Shown here piece by piece: positions 41,835 through 50,091 of a DNA stretch of 57,229 nt (position 1 is its first letter; each line of letters starts with the position of its first letter). The notes under the pieces were generated by a model, which ran no database searches, had not been told where the DNA came from, and worked only from the letters and a program-made list of their open reading frames with translations. Source of the DNA: Canibacter zhuwentaonis. GTDB lineage: Bacteria; Actinomycetota; Actinomycetes; Actinomycetales; Microbacteriaceae. Location: NCBI RefSeq assembly GCF_018531125.1, contig NZ_JAHDSY010000011.1. One strand, 5' to 3'. Made by a program: the position numbers and the translations under genes.

Positions 41835-42329
41835 TTACTGTTTTTCTGGAGCTAGCCAAATATCTTCGTCGTCGCGGAATGACTGCCACAGTGAGTACCC
41901 AACAGCCGCTGCGACACCAATACCCGCCAGAATAGCGAGGGTTTTGCCTGGCGTGTTGCGCTTTTTGATAACACCGTTCTTTTCTGCGAACTTGCGGATA
42001 GACTTAGCAAGATTCTTGTTGCCGGTGCTGTTTGCAGCGTTGATTGCGCGCAAAACCGTCTGCTCTGCAAGCGGCGGCATTTTGTCGCCTAGCCCCTGAC
42101 TGAACTTGATAAGATTTGCGAGCCCACGCTCAACGGTTGGACTAACCGTCTTATAGGCTTTAGCAACGCGTGGCAGAAGATGCTGGTTGCTCAATTTTTT
42201 AGCCTGATTGCCAGCCTCTGACAGAACAACGCCGGCATGATCAATTACATCTCGCTGTTCATCAAGAACAACGCCAACGAGTTTGCGTAATTTTTTAAGC
42301 TCGCGTTTATTTTTGCGGGATAATGACAT
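41835..42329 (-). CDS. Single-helix membrane protein of unknown function
   Basis: 164 residues. The N-terminus is strongly basic and Lys-rich (LSRKNKRELKKLRK). The middle is helical and could form a coiled coil, with another basic stretch (KKRNTPGK). One membrane helix (about 134-155, LAILAGIGVAAAVGYSLW) precedes an acidic end, DDEDIWLAPEKQ. An acidic C-terminus ending near W occurs in small actinobacterial proteins near ppiA; no function is known to me. The ATG at 42329 has GGAGAG just upstream. A -10 TATAAT lies about 40 bp further. Confidence 0.65.
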   Translation of the reverse strand: MSLSRKNKRELKKLRKLVGVVLDEQRDVIDHAGVVLSEAGNQAKKLSNQHLLPRVAKAYKTVSPTVERGLANLIKFSQGLGDKMPPLAEQTVLRAINAANSTGNKNLAKSIRKFAEKNGVIKKRNTPGKTLAILAGIGVAAAVGYSLWQSFRDDEDIWLAPEKQ

Positions 42330-42364
42330 TGCACTCTCCAAATGCTCGATTGATTTGTACGGAT

Positions 42365-42370
42365 ATTATA
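42365..42370 (-). promoter_or_regulatory. -10 element (TATAAT) for the single-helix membrane protein gene
   Basis: A perfect TATAAT on the minus strand lies 35 bp before the ATG at 42329. This gene has a leader with a ribosome site, unlike its divergent neighbour. Confidence 0.4.
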
Positions 42371-42425
42371 AACGATACACTGTGATTCTGAATGGTCGCC
42401 AGGGGTTTTGTTTAAGATCACCGTT

Positions 42426-42431
42426 TACAAT
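42426..42431 (+). promoter_or_regulatory. -10 element (TACAAT) of leaderless cyclophilin promoter
   Basis: TACAAT ends 7 nt before the ATG at 42439, as in the PLDc_N gene. Confidence 0.45.
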
Positions 42432-42438
42432 ATTAGAC

Positions 42439-42948
42439 ATGACTATTCCAACTGCAAAAGCAACTATTTCAACCAATCACGGCGATATTGTAGTCAGCCT
42501 GTTCGGCGATCACGCGCCCAAAACAGTGCAAAACTTTATCGACCTGGTAGAAAAAGGTTTTTATGACGGCGTGATCTTCCACCGCATTATTAAAAGCTTT
42601 ATGATTCAGGGTGGCGACCCAACCGGTACCGGCACGGGCGGTCCGGGTTACACCTTTGACGATGAGATCCACCCGGAGCTCGTGTTCGACAAGAAATACC
42701 AGCTCGCAATGGCTAACGCCGGCAAGCGCCCCGATATGACCGGTCGCCTCGCAGGCACCAACGGGTCGCAGTTCTTTATCACAACCAGCGAGCCAATGTA
42801 CCTAACCGGCAAGCACACTATTTTTGGCGAGGTTGCTGATGATGAGTCACGCAAGGTTGTTGACGCGATCGCAGCTGTTGCAACCGGCGCGCAGGATCGT
42901 CCGCTAGAAGATGTCACAATCACCGGTGTTGTAATCGAAAAACTGTAG
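42439..42948 (+). CDS. ppiA: Cyclophilin-type peptidyl-prolyl isomerase
   Basis: 169 residues, cyclophilin fold. PKTVQNFIDLVEKGFYDGVIFHRIIKSFMIQGGDPTGTGTGGPGY is the catalytic block, and NGSQFFITTSE completes the active site. No signal peptide; cytosolic. ATG at 42439 is chosen because homology begins there. It is followed by a hairpin and the rhomboid gene, a common order near the actinobacterial origin. Confidence 0.94.
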   Translation: MTIPTAKATISTNHGDIVVSLFGDHAPKTVQNFIDLVEKGFYDGVIFHRIIKSFMIQGGDPTGTGTGGPGYTFDDEIHPELVFDKKYQLAMANAGKRPDMTGRLAGTNGSQFFITTSEPMYLTGKHTIFGEVADDESRKVVDAIAAVATGAQDRPLEDVTITGVVIEKL

Positions 42949-42966
42949 CGTTGCAATTTTTAGAAT

Positions 42967-43001
42967 CGGGTGTGACACGCCTTTGCGCGCTGCCACACCC
43001 G
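42967..43001 (+). terminator. Hairpin after the cyclophilin gene
   Basis: CGGGTGTG (42967-42974) pairs with CACACCCG (42994-43001) around a 19-nt loop, 18 bp after the stop. A weak T-run follows. Confidence 0.5.
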
Positions 43002-43028
43002 CTTTAAACAACAAAACGGGAGATACTA

Positions 43029-43922
43029 ATGGTGCGGATACCAGAGTACGGCGAAATGGCAGACTACAGCGATGCTGATAGCTGCTATAGGCATCCGGGC
43101 AGAAACAGTTTTACGCTCTGCCAGCGTTGCGGGAATACCGTCTGTAACGACTGCCAGCAGCCGCGCCCGGTAGGGTTGATCTGCCCCGCCTGCGTTGCTG
43201 AGCTGATGCCTCCGAAAGTTGCGCGGTTTCAGCGCGGAGCGCGATCCGCCGTGAAATCCCTGACAAGCAGTGACATGCCGGTTGTCACCTACGCAATAAT
43301 GGCACTCTGCGTGCTCGTGTGGGTCGGGCAGCAGTTGATGCCGCAGCTCACCGGCGCGCTCTGGTATATTCCCTGGCACGCCACCAGTCTGGATTTTCAG
43401 CCCTGGCGCATAGTCACCTCTGTTTTTGCGCACTCGCAGGGCAGTGTGATGCACCTGCTTTTTAATATGATCACGCTCTGGCTGTTTGGCGCGCAGCTCG
43501 AAAGAACGCTTGGTCGCCGCTATTACGGGATACTGTTTCTGCTTGCTGGAATCGGCGGAACCGCGGCAATCACGCTTATTGCGCTGCTCGATCACGGGCT
43601 GTTTAGCACGGCAACGCTGGGCGCGTCGGGCGCGGTCTTTGGTGTTATCGGGGCGTTTATAGTTATTTCTTACAAACGAAAAATAAACGTTACGGGGCTG
43701 CTCGTGTTTTTGGGTCTCAACACGGTTATCGCGTTTTTGCCGGGCATGAATATCTCCTGGCAGGGACACCTGGGCGGTTTTATAACCGGTGCGGCGCTAA
43801 TGCTGCTGTGCTGGCGGGCAGGTAGCAGCGTGCAACGACAAAACAGTGTCAGACCGCTTATGTACGGCGCTGTTAGCGCGGTGCTGATTGCTGTTTTTGT
43901 TACGTTTTATCTGTCGTTTTAG
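43029..43922 (+). CDS. Rhomboid family intramembrane serine protease with B-box-like zinc finger
   Basis: 297 residues. The N-terminus has a B-box-like zinc-binding cluster (Cys19, His22, Cys31, Cys34, Cys39, Cys42, Cys52, Cys55). Six membrane helices follow. The catalytic Ser200 lies in LGASGAVFG, His247 in WQGHLGG, and the conserved HLLFNM precedes. Rhomboids cleave membrane proteins within the bilayer; the substrate is unknown. ATG at 43029 has GGGAGA upstream. Confidence 0.92.
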   Translation: MVRIPEYGEMADYSDADSCYRHPGRNSFTLCQRCGNTVCNDCQQPRPVGLICPACVAELMPPKVARFQRGARSAVKSLTSSDMPVVTYAIMALCVLVWVGQQLMPQLTGALWYIPWHATSLDFQPWRIVTSVFAHSQGSVMHLLFNMITLWLFGAQLERTLGRRYYGILFLLAGIGGTAAITLIALLDHGLFSTATLGASGAVFGVIGAFIVISYKRKINVTGLLVFLGLNTVIAFLPGMNISWQGHLGGFITGAALMLLCWRAGSSVQRQNSVRPLMYGAVSAVLIAVFVTFYLSF

Positions 43923-43944
43923 ATGTGAATGCGGGAGCGGATCA

Positions 43945-44220
43945 CTAGCGCCAGCGGGTTGTCATTAGAAACCCGATCATAATAAAGCCAAAGCCCACGA
44001 AAATATTCCACTGCCCAAACTGCGGCACCGGCAGTGCCAGGGTTGCGCTTGTGATGTAGTAGAGCACAATCCACACCAGTCCGAGCAGCATGAAACCCAG
44101 CATCACGGGTTTAAACCAGATTGGGTTTGGCGCTAAGTGACCGGACTGTTTAGCTTTTTCTTTAAGTTCTTTGCGGGCAAGTTTAGCTTGCTTGCGGGCA
44201 GTTAGTTCTTTTTTAACCAT
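43945..44220 (-). CDS. crgA: Cell division protein CrgA
   Basis: 91 residues. A charged N-terminal stretch (KKELTARKQAKLARKELKEKAK) precedes two membrane helices (FKPVMLGFMLLGLVWIVLYYI and NIFVGFGFIMIGFLMTT), the CrgA/UPF0233 layout with NPIWFKP before the first. It coordinates septal growth with FtsZ and PBPs. ATG at 44220 has TAAAAT seven bases upstream, so a leaderless start is likely. Its position near rodA-pbpA-pknA-pknB is classic for the origin region. Confidence 0.93.
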   Translation of the reverse strand: MVKKELTARKQAKLARKELKEKAKQSGHLAPNPIWFKPVMLGFMLLGLVWIVLYYITSATLALPVPQFGQWNIFVGFGFIMIGFLMTTRWR

Positions 44221-44227
44221 GTGTAAT

Positions 44228-44233
44228 ATTTTA
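44228..44233 (-). promoter_or_regulatory. -10 element (TAAAAT) of leaderless crgA promoter
   Basis: On the minus strand TAAAAT ends 7 nt before the ATG at 44220. No ribosome site is seen. Confidence 0.5.
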
Positions 44234-44308
44234 GCTGAAATACAAGCTTGTTTGCACACAGCACACAATCGCCTGCTGTGCAGCGAGATTGTGCCCGGTG
44301 TTTTATTG

Positions 44309-44392
<84 letters not shown>

Positions 44393-44651
44393 GTGCGAGC
44401 TAAAGATTTCTAGCTCGGTTGAGAACTTTACCAGATCGGCGCGGTGGAGCGCAATACGGGATCCGCTCGCTGGCGGGTTCGCGGAGGTGGATGCTGGCAT
44501 GGGTGCTGGTAGGATCGCGGGTGCGGGCGCGGGTGCTGTCTGGCACGGTGGCAGAACTGCGCCCGGCGGTGTGCGCGGCGGCACAACAGTTCATTTGCCA
44601 CGCTTTCAGCCAGAGTCAGTAGCATATTCTGAGATGTATCCTGTAAAGTTA
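44393..44651. other. Non-coding interval between tRNA-Leu and fhaA
   Basis: A GC-rich, G-skewed stretch with repeated GGGTGC and GGTGG words lies between the divergent tRNA-Leu and fhaA. It contains no credible gene: open frames there run across the tRNA or lack a ribosome site. The tRNA-Leu promoter must lie in its left part, and the fhaA promoter starts at its right edge. Confidence 0.5.
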
Positions 44652-44698
44652 TTGATTTAATAAATAAGCAGGCTAAAACCGATTTATGATCAAGGAGG
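44652..44698 (+). promoter_or_regulatory. Promoter and ribosome site of the fhaA-pknB operon
   Basis: TTGATT (44652-44657), 16 bp, then TAAAAC (44674-44679). AAGGAGG (44692-44698) lies 6 nt before the GTG at 44705, the clearest Shine-Dalgarno sequence in the window. Confidence 0.5.
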
Positions 44699-44704
44699 CG
44701 CTAC

Positions 44705-45397
44705 GTGGGTTTAATTACTAAAATTGAACGCGGCATTGAGCGCACGGTAAACGGTGCGTTTGCGCGCACTTTCCGCAGCGGTGTGCAGCCCGTCGAGGTT
44801 GCTGCTGCGCTGAAACGAGAGCTTGATGTTAACGCGGTTGCGCTCGACCGCGAGCGCGTGATTGCGCCGAGTATTTTCGTTGTTAATCTGGCGGCAGAAG
44901 ACCTAAAAAACCTAAAAGCACACGGCATTTTGCTCACAGACGAGCTCGCGCAAATGATCGCAGAGTACGCCGCAGCGCAGAGCTATCAACTGCTGAGTCC
45001 GGTTGCGGTTGTGCTGCAGCACCGGCGCGGTATCCCGGTCGGCGCAATTGAAATTGAGGCGCGCAAACCAGATGCGGCAACGGGCTGGCAGCTAGTCTTG
45101 CAGCTCGATGGCAATAGCTATCCGCTCTCTCACGGTGTTACGGTTGTGGGTCGCGGCAGCGAGTGTGATGTGCGGATCGTGGATGCGGCCGCCAGCAGGA
45201 AGCACCTCGAAATAGTGTGGCACGGTAAAAGCGGCGTGCTGCGCGACCTGGGCTCAACTAACGGATCAAAAATTAACGGACAGCGTTTTAGAGAGACCAA
45301 GCTGCGGCCCGATACGGTTGTTTATATTGGCAAAACCGCGTTGCGCTTCAGGTTTTCACCCGTTATCGGCGCGAAAGCTGATAGTTTAGGAGCGTAG
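44705..45397 (+). CDS. fhaA: FhaA, DUF3662 and FHA domain protein
   Basis: 230 residues. An N-terminal DUF3662 domain (LITKIERGIERTVNGAFARTF with GVQPVEVAAALKREL) and a C-terminal FHA domain: the phosphothreonine site VVGRGSECDVRIVDAAASRKHLEI and DLGSTNGSKING. It lacks the long variable linker seen in mycobacterial FhaA. FHA domains recruit kinase-phosphorylated partners such as MurJ. GTG at 44705 has a strong ribosome site. First gene of the operon. Confidence 0.94.
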   Translation: MGLITKIERGIERTVNGAFARTFRSGVQPVEVAAALKRELDVNAVALDRERVIAPSIFVVNLAAEDLKNLKAHGILLTDELAQMIAEYAAAQSYQLLSPVAVVLQHRRGIPVGAIEIEARKPDAATGWQLVLQLDGNSYPLSHGVTVVGRGSECDVRIVDAAASRKHLEIVWHGKSGVLRDLGSTNGSKINGQRFRETKLRPDTVVYIGKTALRFRFSPVIGAKADSLGA

Positions 45398-45401
45398 AGA
45401 T

Positions 45402-45929
45402 ATGAGCGAACTAACATTTTTAATTTTACGTTTTGGTTTCCTGGCGCTTTTATGGATATTTATTATCGCCATAGTTTATGCTATGCGCAGCGATTTATTC
45501 GGCGCCCCAGTGCGCAAAATAAAGGCGGGCGGCGAGACTGGTGTCGCGGTCGGAGTTGTTGAAACGCCGGCTTTTATAGCTCCTTCCGGGGGTGCAGAAA
45601 TTTTTGACAGCGCGCTGCCGGGAGCGGGCAGCGCCGCCAGCGCGAGGAAGCTGATGATCACCTCGGGGGCGGCCAACGGCACTGAAATAATCCTTGACGA
45701 AGATATTTTAACCATCGGGCGCTCGCCGGACTCGACGCTTTCGATAGTCGATGAGTACACATCCACACACCACGCTAAACTGGAGCGTCAGGCTGACGGT
45801 TGGGTGCTCACAGACCTTGACTCCACAAACGGCACCAGGGTTAACGGGCAAAAAGTTGTGGGGAGTATGCCGCTGGCAATTTTTGTTCCCGTGACCATCG
45901 GCAAAACAACTTTTGAATTGAGGCCGTAG
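45402..45929 (+). CDS. fhaB: FhaB, membrane-anchored FHA protein
   Basis: 175 residues. One N-terminal membrane helix (about 8-25) is followed by a cytoplasmic FHA domain with TIGRSPDSTLSIVDEYTSTHHAKL and DLDSTNGTRVNG. It is probably a substrate and reader of PknA/PknB. It follows fhaA by 4 bp and precedes pstP by 1 bp. Confidence 0.94.
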   Translation: MSELTFLILRFGFLALLWIFIIAIVYAMRSDLFGAPVRKIKAGGETGVAVGVVETPAFIAPSGGAEIFDSALPGAGSAASARKLMITSGAANGTEIILDEDILTIGRSPDSTLSIVDEYTSTHHAKLERQADGWVLTDLDSTNGTRVNGQKVVGSMPLAIFVPVTIGKTTFELRP

Positions 45930-45930
45930 T

Positions 45931-47205
45931 TTGACTTATTCTTACCGAAGCGCAATTCTGTCGCACGTCGGTATGGTGCGCAGCAACAATCAGGACTCCG
46001 GGTACACCGGGGAGCGCCTGTTTTTTGTTGCCGATGGTATGGGAGGTCACGCGGGTGGTGACGTTGCCAGCGCGCTAACAGCGCAGTACGTCGCTAAAAT
46101 AGACGGCAAGGTTTTTAATTCCGCCGATGCCGCCGCATTCGCGCTGAGTGAGCGGGTTGTTGACGCAAACAGGGTGCTCTCCAACGCCGTGCACGAGCGC
46201 CCAGAGCTTGCCGGGCTGGGAACAACTTTTAGCGGATTTTTCACGATTGCAGACAAAATCGGCATCGCGCACATTGGCGACTCTCGAATCTACCGTTTCC
46301 GCAACGGCGAGCTAAAACAGATCACCTCCGATCACACCTTTGTGCAGCGGCTTATTGACAGCGGGCAGATAACCGAAGAAGAAGCAAAGATGCATCCGCG
46401 CCGCAGCGTACTAATGCGCGTGCTGGGCGATGTTGAGACCGAGCCAGAGGTTGATGTGCTGGTTGAGCAAACATATCCGGGTGATGTGTGGCTGCTCTGT
46501 TCTGACGGTCTGTGCGGATACGTTAGCGAGCGCGCAATCAGGGCTGAGCTGCAAGATCTCAAGAAAATCGACCTCACAACAGAAAAACTTGTGCAGCGCG
46601 CCCTCAATAACGGTGCGCCAGATAATGTGACGGTTGCGCTCGTTGAGGTTGCTGAAGCGGTCGCTAGCCCGGCTGAGGAGAGCAAGACCACCGACACAAA
46701 ATCGCTGCCAACGCACAGGTTTGTTGGATCCGCTGCCAATGAGCAGTCAACAAGCAGTTTGCAGCCATCACAAAAGCTCTCGAAGTTGAAGTTTGGGCGC
46801 AAACGTGCAACGCCCGTTGCTGAGTCGGAGTTCCAGCCGCGGGTTGATGAGTATCTCGCGCAGCTTATCGCGGAAACGCGCAAGCGTAATCGCCGACGCA
46901 GGCTCTACTGGGCAACTAGCTTGCTGCTCGTGGCGTTGTTGCTGTGTGGCGCGGGCACTCTGGCTTATAAATGGACGCAAACCCGCTACTATGTGGGCAC
47001 CGCCGATGGCAATGTTGTGATCTACCAGGGTGTGAAACAAAACATTATTGGTATAGAGTTAAGTCATGTTGCAGAAGACACTGGCATTCCGCTCACCGAT
47101 CTTGACCCGTTCGAGCAGCGGCAGGTGCATCGTTCGCTGCCGGCAAAGTCGCTAAAAGAGGCGCGAGATATTGTGTTGCGGTTAGGAGGTGACCTTAATG
47201 GCTAG
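45931..47205 (+). CDS. pstP: PP2C-family Ser/Thr phosphatase PstP
   Basis: 424 residues. A cytoplasmic PP2C domain (about 1-235) has the metal site VADGMGGHAGGD, GDSRIY, and DGL/DNVTV. A linker, a membrane helix (about 317-342) and an extracytoplasmic tail follow. It dephosphorylates PknA/PknB and their targets. The start is TTG at 45931, directly after fhaB. Its end overlaps rodA by 8 bp. Confidence 0.94.
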   Translation: MTYSYRSAILSHVGMVRSNNQDSGYTGERLFFVADGMGGHAGGDVASALTAQYVAKIDGKVFNSADAAAFALSERVVDANRVLSNAVHERPELAGLGTTFSGFFTIADKIGIAHIGDSRIYRFRNGELKQITSDHTFVQRLIDSGQITEEEAKMHPRRSVLMRVLGDVETEPEVDVLVEQTYPGDVWLLCSDGLCGYVSERAIRAELQDLKKIDLTTEKLVQRALNNGAPDNVTVALVEVAEAVASPAEESKTTDTKSLPTHRFVGSAANEQSTSSLQPSQKLSKLKFGRKRATPVAESEFQPRVDEYLAQLIAETRKRNRRRRLYWATSLLLVALLLCGAGTLAYKWTQTRYYVGTADGNVVIYQGVKQNIIGIELSHVAEDTGIPLTDLDPFEQRQVHRSLPAKSLKEARDIVLRLGGDLNG

Positions 47206-48610
47206 CCAGAGTGCGGCAATCGCTAAGAAGCGCAGTTTTGCTGACGACGCACGCAGCGAGGTTGTTATGGCGCGGATTAACGCGCTCAAAGCCTCACGAA
47301 TGCTGCGTCTGCTCGAGTTTGTGCTGGTGCTTGTTGCGCTCGGCATCGGCGCGGCGGCGGTTATTATCACCGATCTGCAGGTGCGGGGTGAGCTGACGGG
47401 CAATCTGTTCGTTGCAGGAAGCGCTTTTGCGCTTGCCGTGCTGGTGCTGCACTTTGTTTTGCGGTGGATCGCGCCGCAGGCGGATCCGCTAATTCTGCCC
47501 TTGGCAGTTTTTCTGAACAGTATTGGGATCGCGCTGATTTACCGCATCGACCTGGGAACTGGCGACCCTATCGGGTTTAGTTCGGCGAGTGTGCGGCAGC
47601 TGGTATGGGCGGTGCTCGCGGTTGTGCTCGCCGGATTAACCCTGGTGCTGCTGAAAAATCACCGGGTTTTGCTGCGCTATACCTGTATTTTCGGCATTGT
47701 TGCGATAGTTCTGATGCTGCTGCCGCTCGTGCCCGGGTTGGGGCTTGAAGTTGGCGGCGCAAAACAGTGGATTTCAATTGGACCGCTGGTTTTTCAGCCG
47801 GTTGAGCTTGCAAAAATTGGGCTTACCGTATTTTTTGCCGGGTATTTAATGCGTAATCGCGACGCGCTCTCAATTGTGGGCAAGAAAATCGGGCCGGTGC
47901 TGCTGCCGCGCGCTCGTGATCTGGGCCCGCTGTTTGTAATCTGGGCGATAGCAATGGGAGTGCTCGTGTTCCAGCGAGAGCTGGGCACATCTGTGCTTAT
48001 TTTTGGGCTTTTCCTGGCGGTGCTTTATGTTGCTACGGGGCGGATTAGCTGGGTGATACTCGGGGTTTCCCTGTTTGTGCTGGGCGGAGTAATCGCCGCT
48101 CGCACCCTGAGCTACGTGGGCGAGCGCTTTGAGAACTGGCTTGATCCTTTCCGTGATGCGCAGGGAGCAAGCTACCAGCTGGTGCAGGGGCTGTTCGGCA
48201 TGGCAAACGGCGGTATTACAGGAGCGGGTCTGGGCGCTGGATATCCCGGGCTAACACCGCTGTCACGCAGTGATTATATTGTGCCGAGCATCGCAGAAGA
48301 ACTCGGTCTTGTTGGGGTTGCCTTTGTTTTGCTGGGGTATCTGCTGCTCGTGTCGCGCGGGATGCGGATCAGCTTTGCCGGGCAGGATGATTTTGGTAAG
48401 CTTCTCGCGCTGGGGCTTTCTTTTACCATTGCGCTGCAGGTTTTCGTTGTTGTAGGTGGTGTTACTCGTGTGATTCCGCTAACGGGTCTTACAACCCCGT
48501 TTCTTGCTGCGGGCGGATCTTCGCTTATGGCAAACTGGATTATAGTCGCGCTCTTAATGCTGATGTCAAACTCGGTGCGCAACCGTCCTAAGCTGGTGAT
48601 CCGCTCATGA
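47198..48610 (+). CDS. rodA: RodA/FtsW-family peptidoglycan glycosyltransferase
   Basis: 470 residues with about 12 membrane helices of the SEDS family: GGAKQWISIGPLVFQPVELAKIG and, near the C-terminus, GLTTPFLAAGGSSLMANW. It polymerises lipid II with the partner PBP encoded next. ATG at 47198 has AGGAGGTGA upstream, inside pstP. Overlaps pbpA by 4 bp. Confidence 0.95.
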   Translation: MASQSAAIAKKRSFADDARSEVVMARINALKASRMLRLLEFVLVLVALGIGAAAVIITDLQVRGELTGNLFVAGSAFALAVLVLHFVLRWIAPQADPLILPLAVFLNSIGIALIYRIDLGTGDPIGFSSASVRQLVWAVLAVVLAGLTLVLLKNHRVLLRYTCIFGIVAIVLMLLPLVPGLGLEVGGAKQWISIGPLVFQPVELAKIGLTVFFAGYLMRNRDALSIVGKKIGPVLLPRARDLGPLFVIWAIAMGVLVFQRELGTSVLIFGLFLAVLYVATGRISWVILGVSLFVLGGVIAARTLSYVGERFENWLDPFRDAQGASYQLVQGLFGMANGGITGAGLGAGYPGLTPLSRSDYIVPSIAEELGLVGVAFVLLGYLLLVSRGMRISFAGQDDFGKLLALGLSFTIALQVFVVVGGVTRVIPLTGLTTPFLAAGGSSLMANWIIVALLMLMSNSVRNRPKLVIRS

Positions 48611-50091
48611 ATAAACAGTTAAAAACAGTTACTCGCACGATTTTTGTGATGTTCTTGGCGCTGTTTGTGGCGCTTACAATGATTCAGTTTGTGTATGTTG
48701 ATTCTTTGCGGGCGAATCCGCTTAATGAGCGCACAACCCGTAACTCCTTCAATATTGAGCGCGGGGCGATTTTGACCAGCAGCGGCGACCCGATCGCGTA
48801 TTCTGTGACGCGGGATGACTTTTACAAGTTCGGGCGCGAGTATAAAAACGGCGAAATTTACGCCCCGATTACGGGATATTTCTCACACTATCAGGGCTCG
48901 TCTGGCATCGAGCGGGTTTTGAACGATGAGCTTTCTGGTGCCACTGGCGGGCAGTTTTTCAGCCGTCTTAGCCGGATTTTCAGCGATCAGCATCCGCAGG
49001 GCAATTCTGTGCAGCTGACGGTTGATGATGCGGTGCAAAAAGCCGCGTTTGAGCAGCTGCAGGGTTTGCAGGGGTCGATTGTTGCGCTTGACCCCGAGAC
49101 CGGCAAGATTTTGGCGCTCGCTTCAACGCCTAGCTATGATCCTGCTAAGCTGTCTGCCAACGAGAGCGCGACGGTTATTAAGAATTACAACGAGTTGGTA
49201 GCGGATACCAATAATCCCCTGTACAACAGGGCTATTGCGGGTAACCTGTACATCCCAGGTTCGGTGTTTAAGGTGCTGACAACCGCTGCTGCGCTGGAAT
49301 CTGGCAAATATAACCTTGACAGTGAGGTTGCCGACCCTGCGGAATGGCAGCTTCCCGGATCTGTTGATTTTATGCGTAACTATCATCAGCGCGCCTGTGA
49401 CAACGGCGATAAGGTTACGCTCGCAACGGCTTTGGTGCGCTCGTGCAATATTCCATTTGGCGAGATTGTGAACGAGCTGCCACCGAACGCCCTGCCAGAT
49501 ATCGCAAAGGCATTTGGGTTTGGGCGCGAGTATGAGATCCCGTTGAAGGTGACGGCGAGCACAATTGGTCAGCCCACGGGTGCAGCGCAGCTTGCGCTCA
49601 CCTCTATTGGGCAGTTTGACGCGCGTGTTACCCCGCTGCAGATGGCGCTTGTGAGCGCTACGATCGCAAACAAGGGTGTGCAAATGTCCCCAACTTTAGT
49701 TGATAAAATTATTACACCCGATTTGTTGACGACTGCAGAGCACAAACCAACAGAGTTTGCTAGGTCGATAAGTCAAGATACTGCCGCGAAAATGAGCGAA
49801 CTGCTCGTGAGGTCGGTAACTGACGAATCCGGTCTGGCAGGCAATGCCGCTATTGCCGGTGCAACCGTTGGCGGCAAAACGGGTACGGCGCAAGTTGGTA
49901 AAGATGAAAACGGTAAAGATTTGCCATATACGATATGGTTTACAGGTTTTGCCGAGAAAGACGGTAGAAAAGTTGCGGTTGCAGTTGCTATTGAGGAGGG
50001 CGGTGGTGTCGCGCATAACTTCTCTGCGCAAAGCGGGCAACTCCCTACACAAATTGGGAAAAAAGTAATGGAAGCGGTGTTGAATAAATGA
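48607..50091 (+). CDS. pbpA: Class B penicillin-binding protein
   Basis: 494 residues. An N-terminal signal-anchor helix (about 10-30), a pedestal domain (GIERVLNDELSG), and a transpeptidase domain with S219-x-x-K222 in PGSVFK, S279-C-N281, and K424-T-G in GGKTGTAQV. It cross-links glycan made by RodA. The order rodA-pbpA and the ATGA overlaps are conserved in actinobacteria. Length is normal. Confidence 0.95.
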   Translation: MNKQLKTVTRTIFVMFLALFVALTMIQFVYVDSLRANPLNERTTRNSFNIERGAILTSSGDPIAYSVTRDDFYKFGREYKNGEIYAPITGYFSHYQGSSGIERVLNDELSGATGGQFFSRLSRIFSDQHPQGNSVQLTVDDAVQKAAFEQLQGLQGSIVALDPETGKILALASTPSYDPAKLSANESATVIKNYNELVADTNNPLYNRAIAGNLYIPGSVFKVLTTAAALESGKYNLDSEVADPAEWQLPGSVDFMRNYHQRACDNGDKVTLATALVRSCNIPFGEIVNELPPNALPDIAKAFGFGREYEIPLKVTASTIGQPTGAAQLALTSIGQFDARVTPLQMALVSATIANKGVQMSPTLVDKIITPDLLTTAEHKPTEFARSISQDTAAKMSELLVRSVTDESGLAGNAAIAGATVGGKTGTAQVGKDENGKDLPYTIWFTGFAEKDGRKVAVAVAIEEGGGVAHNFSAQSGQLPTQIGKKVMEAVLNK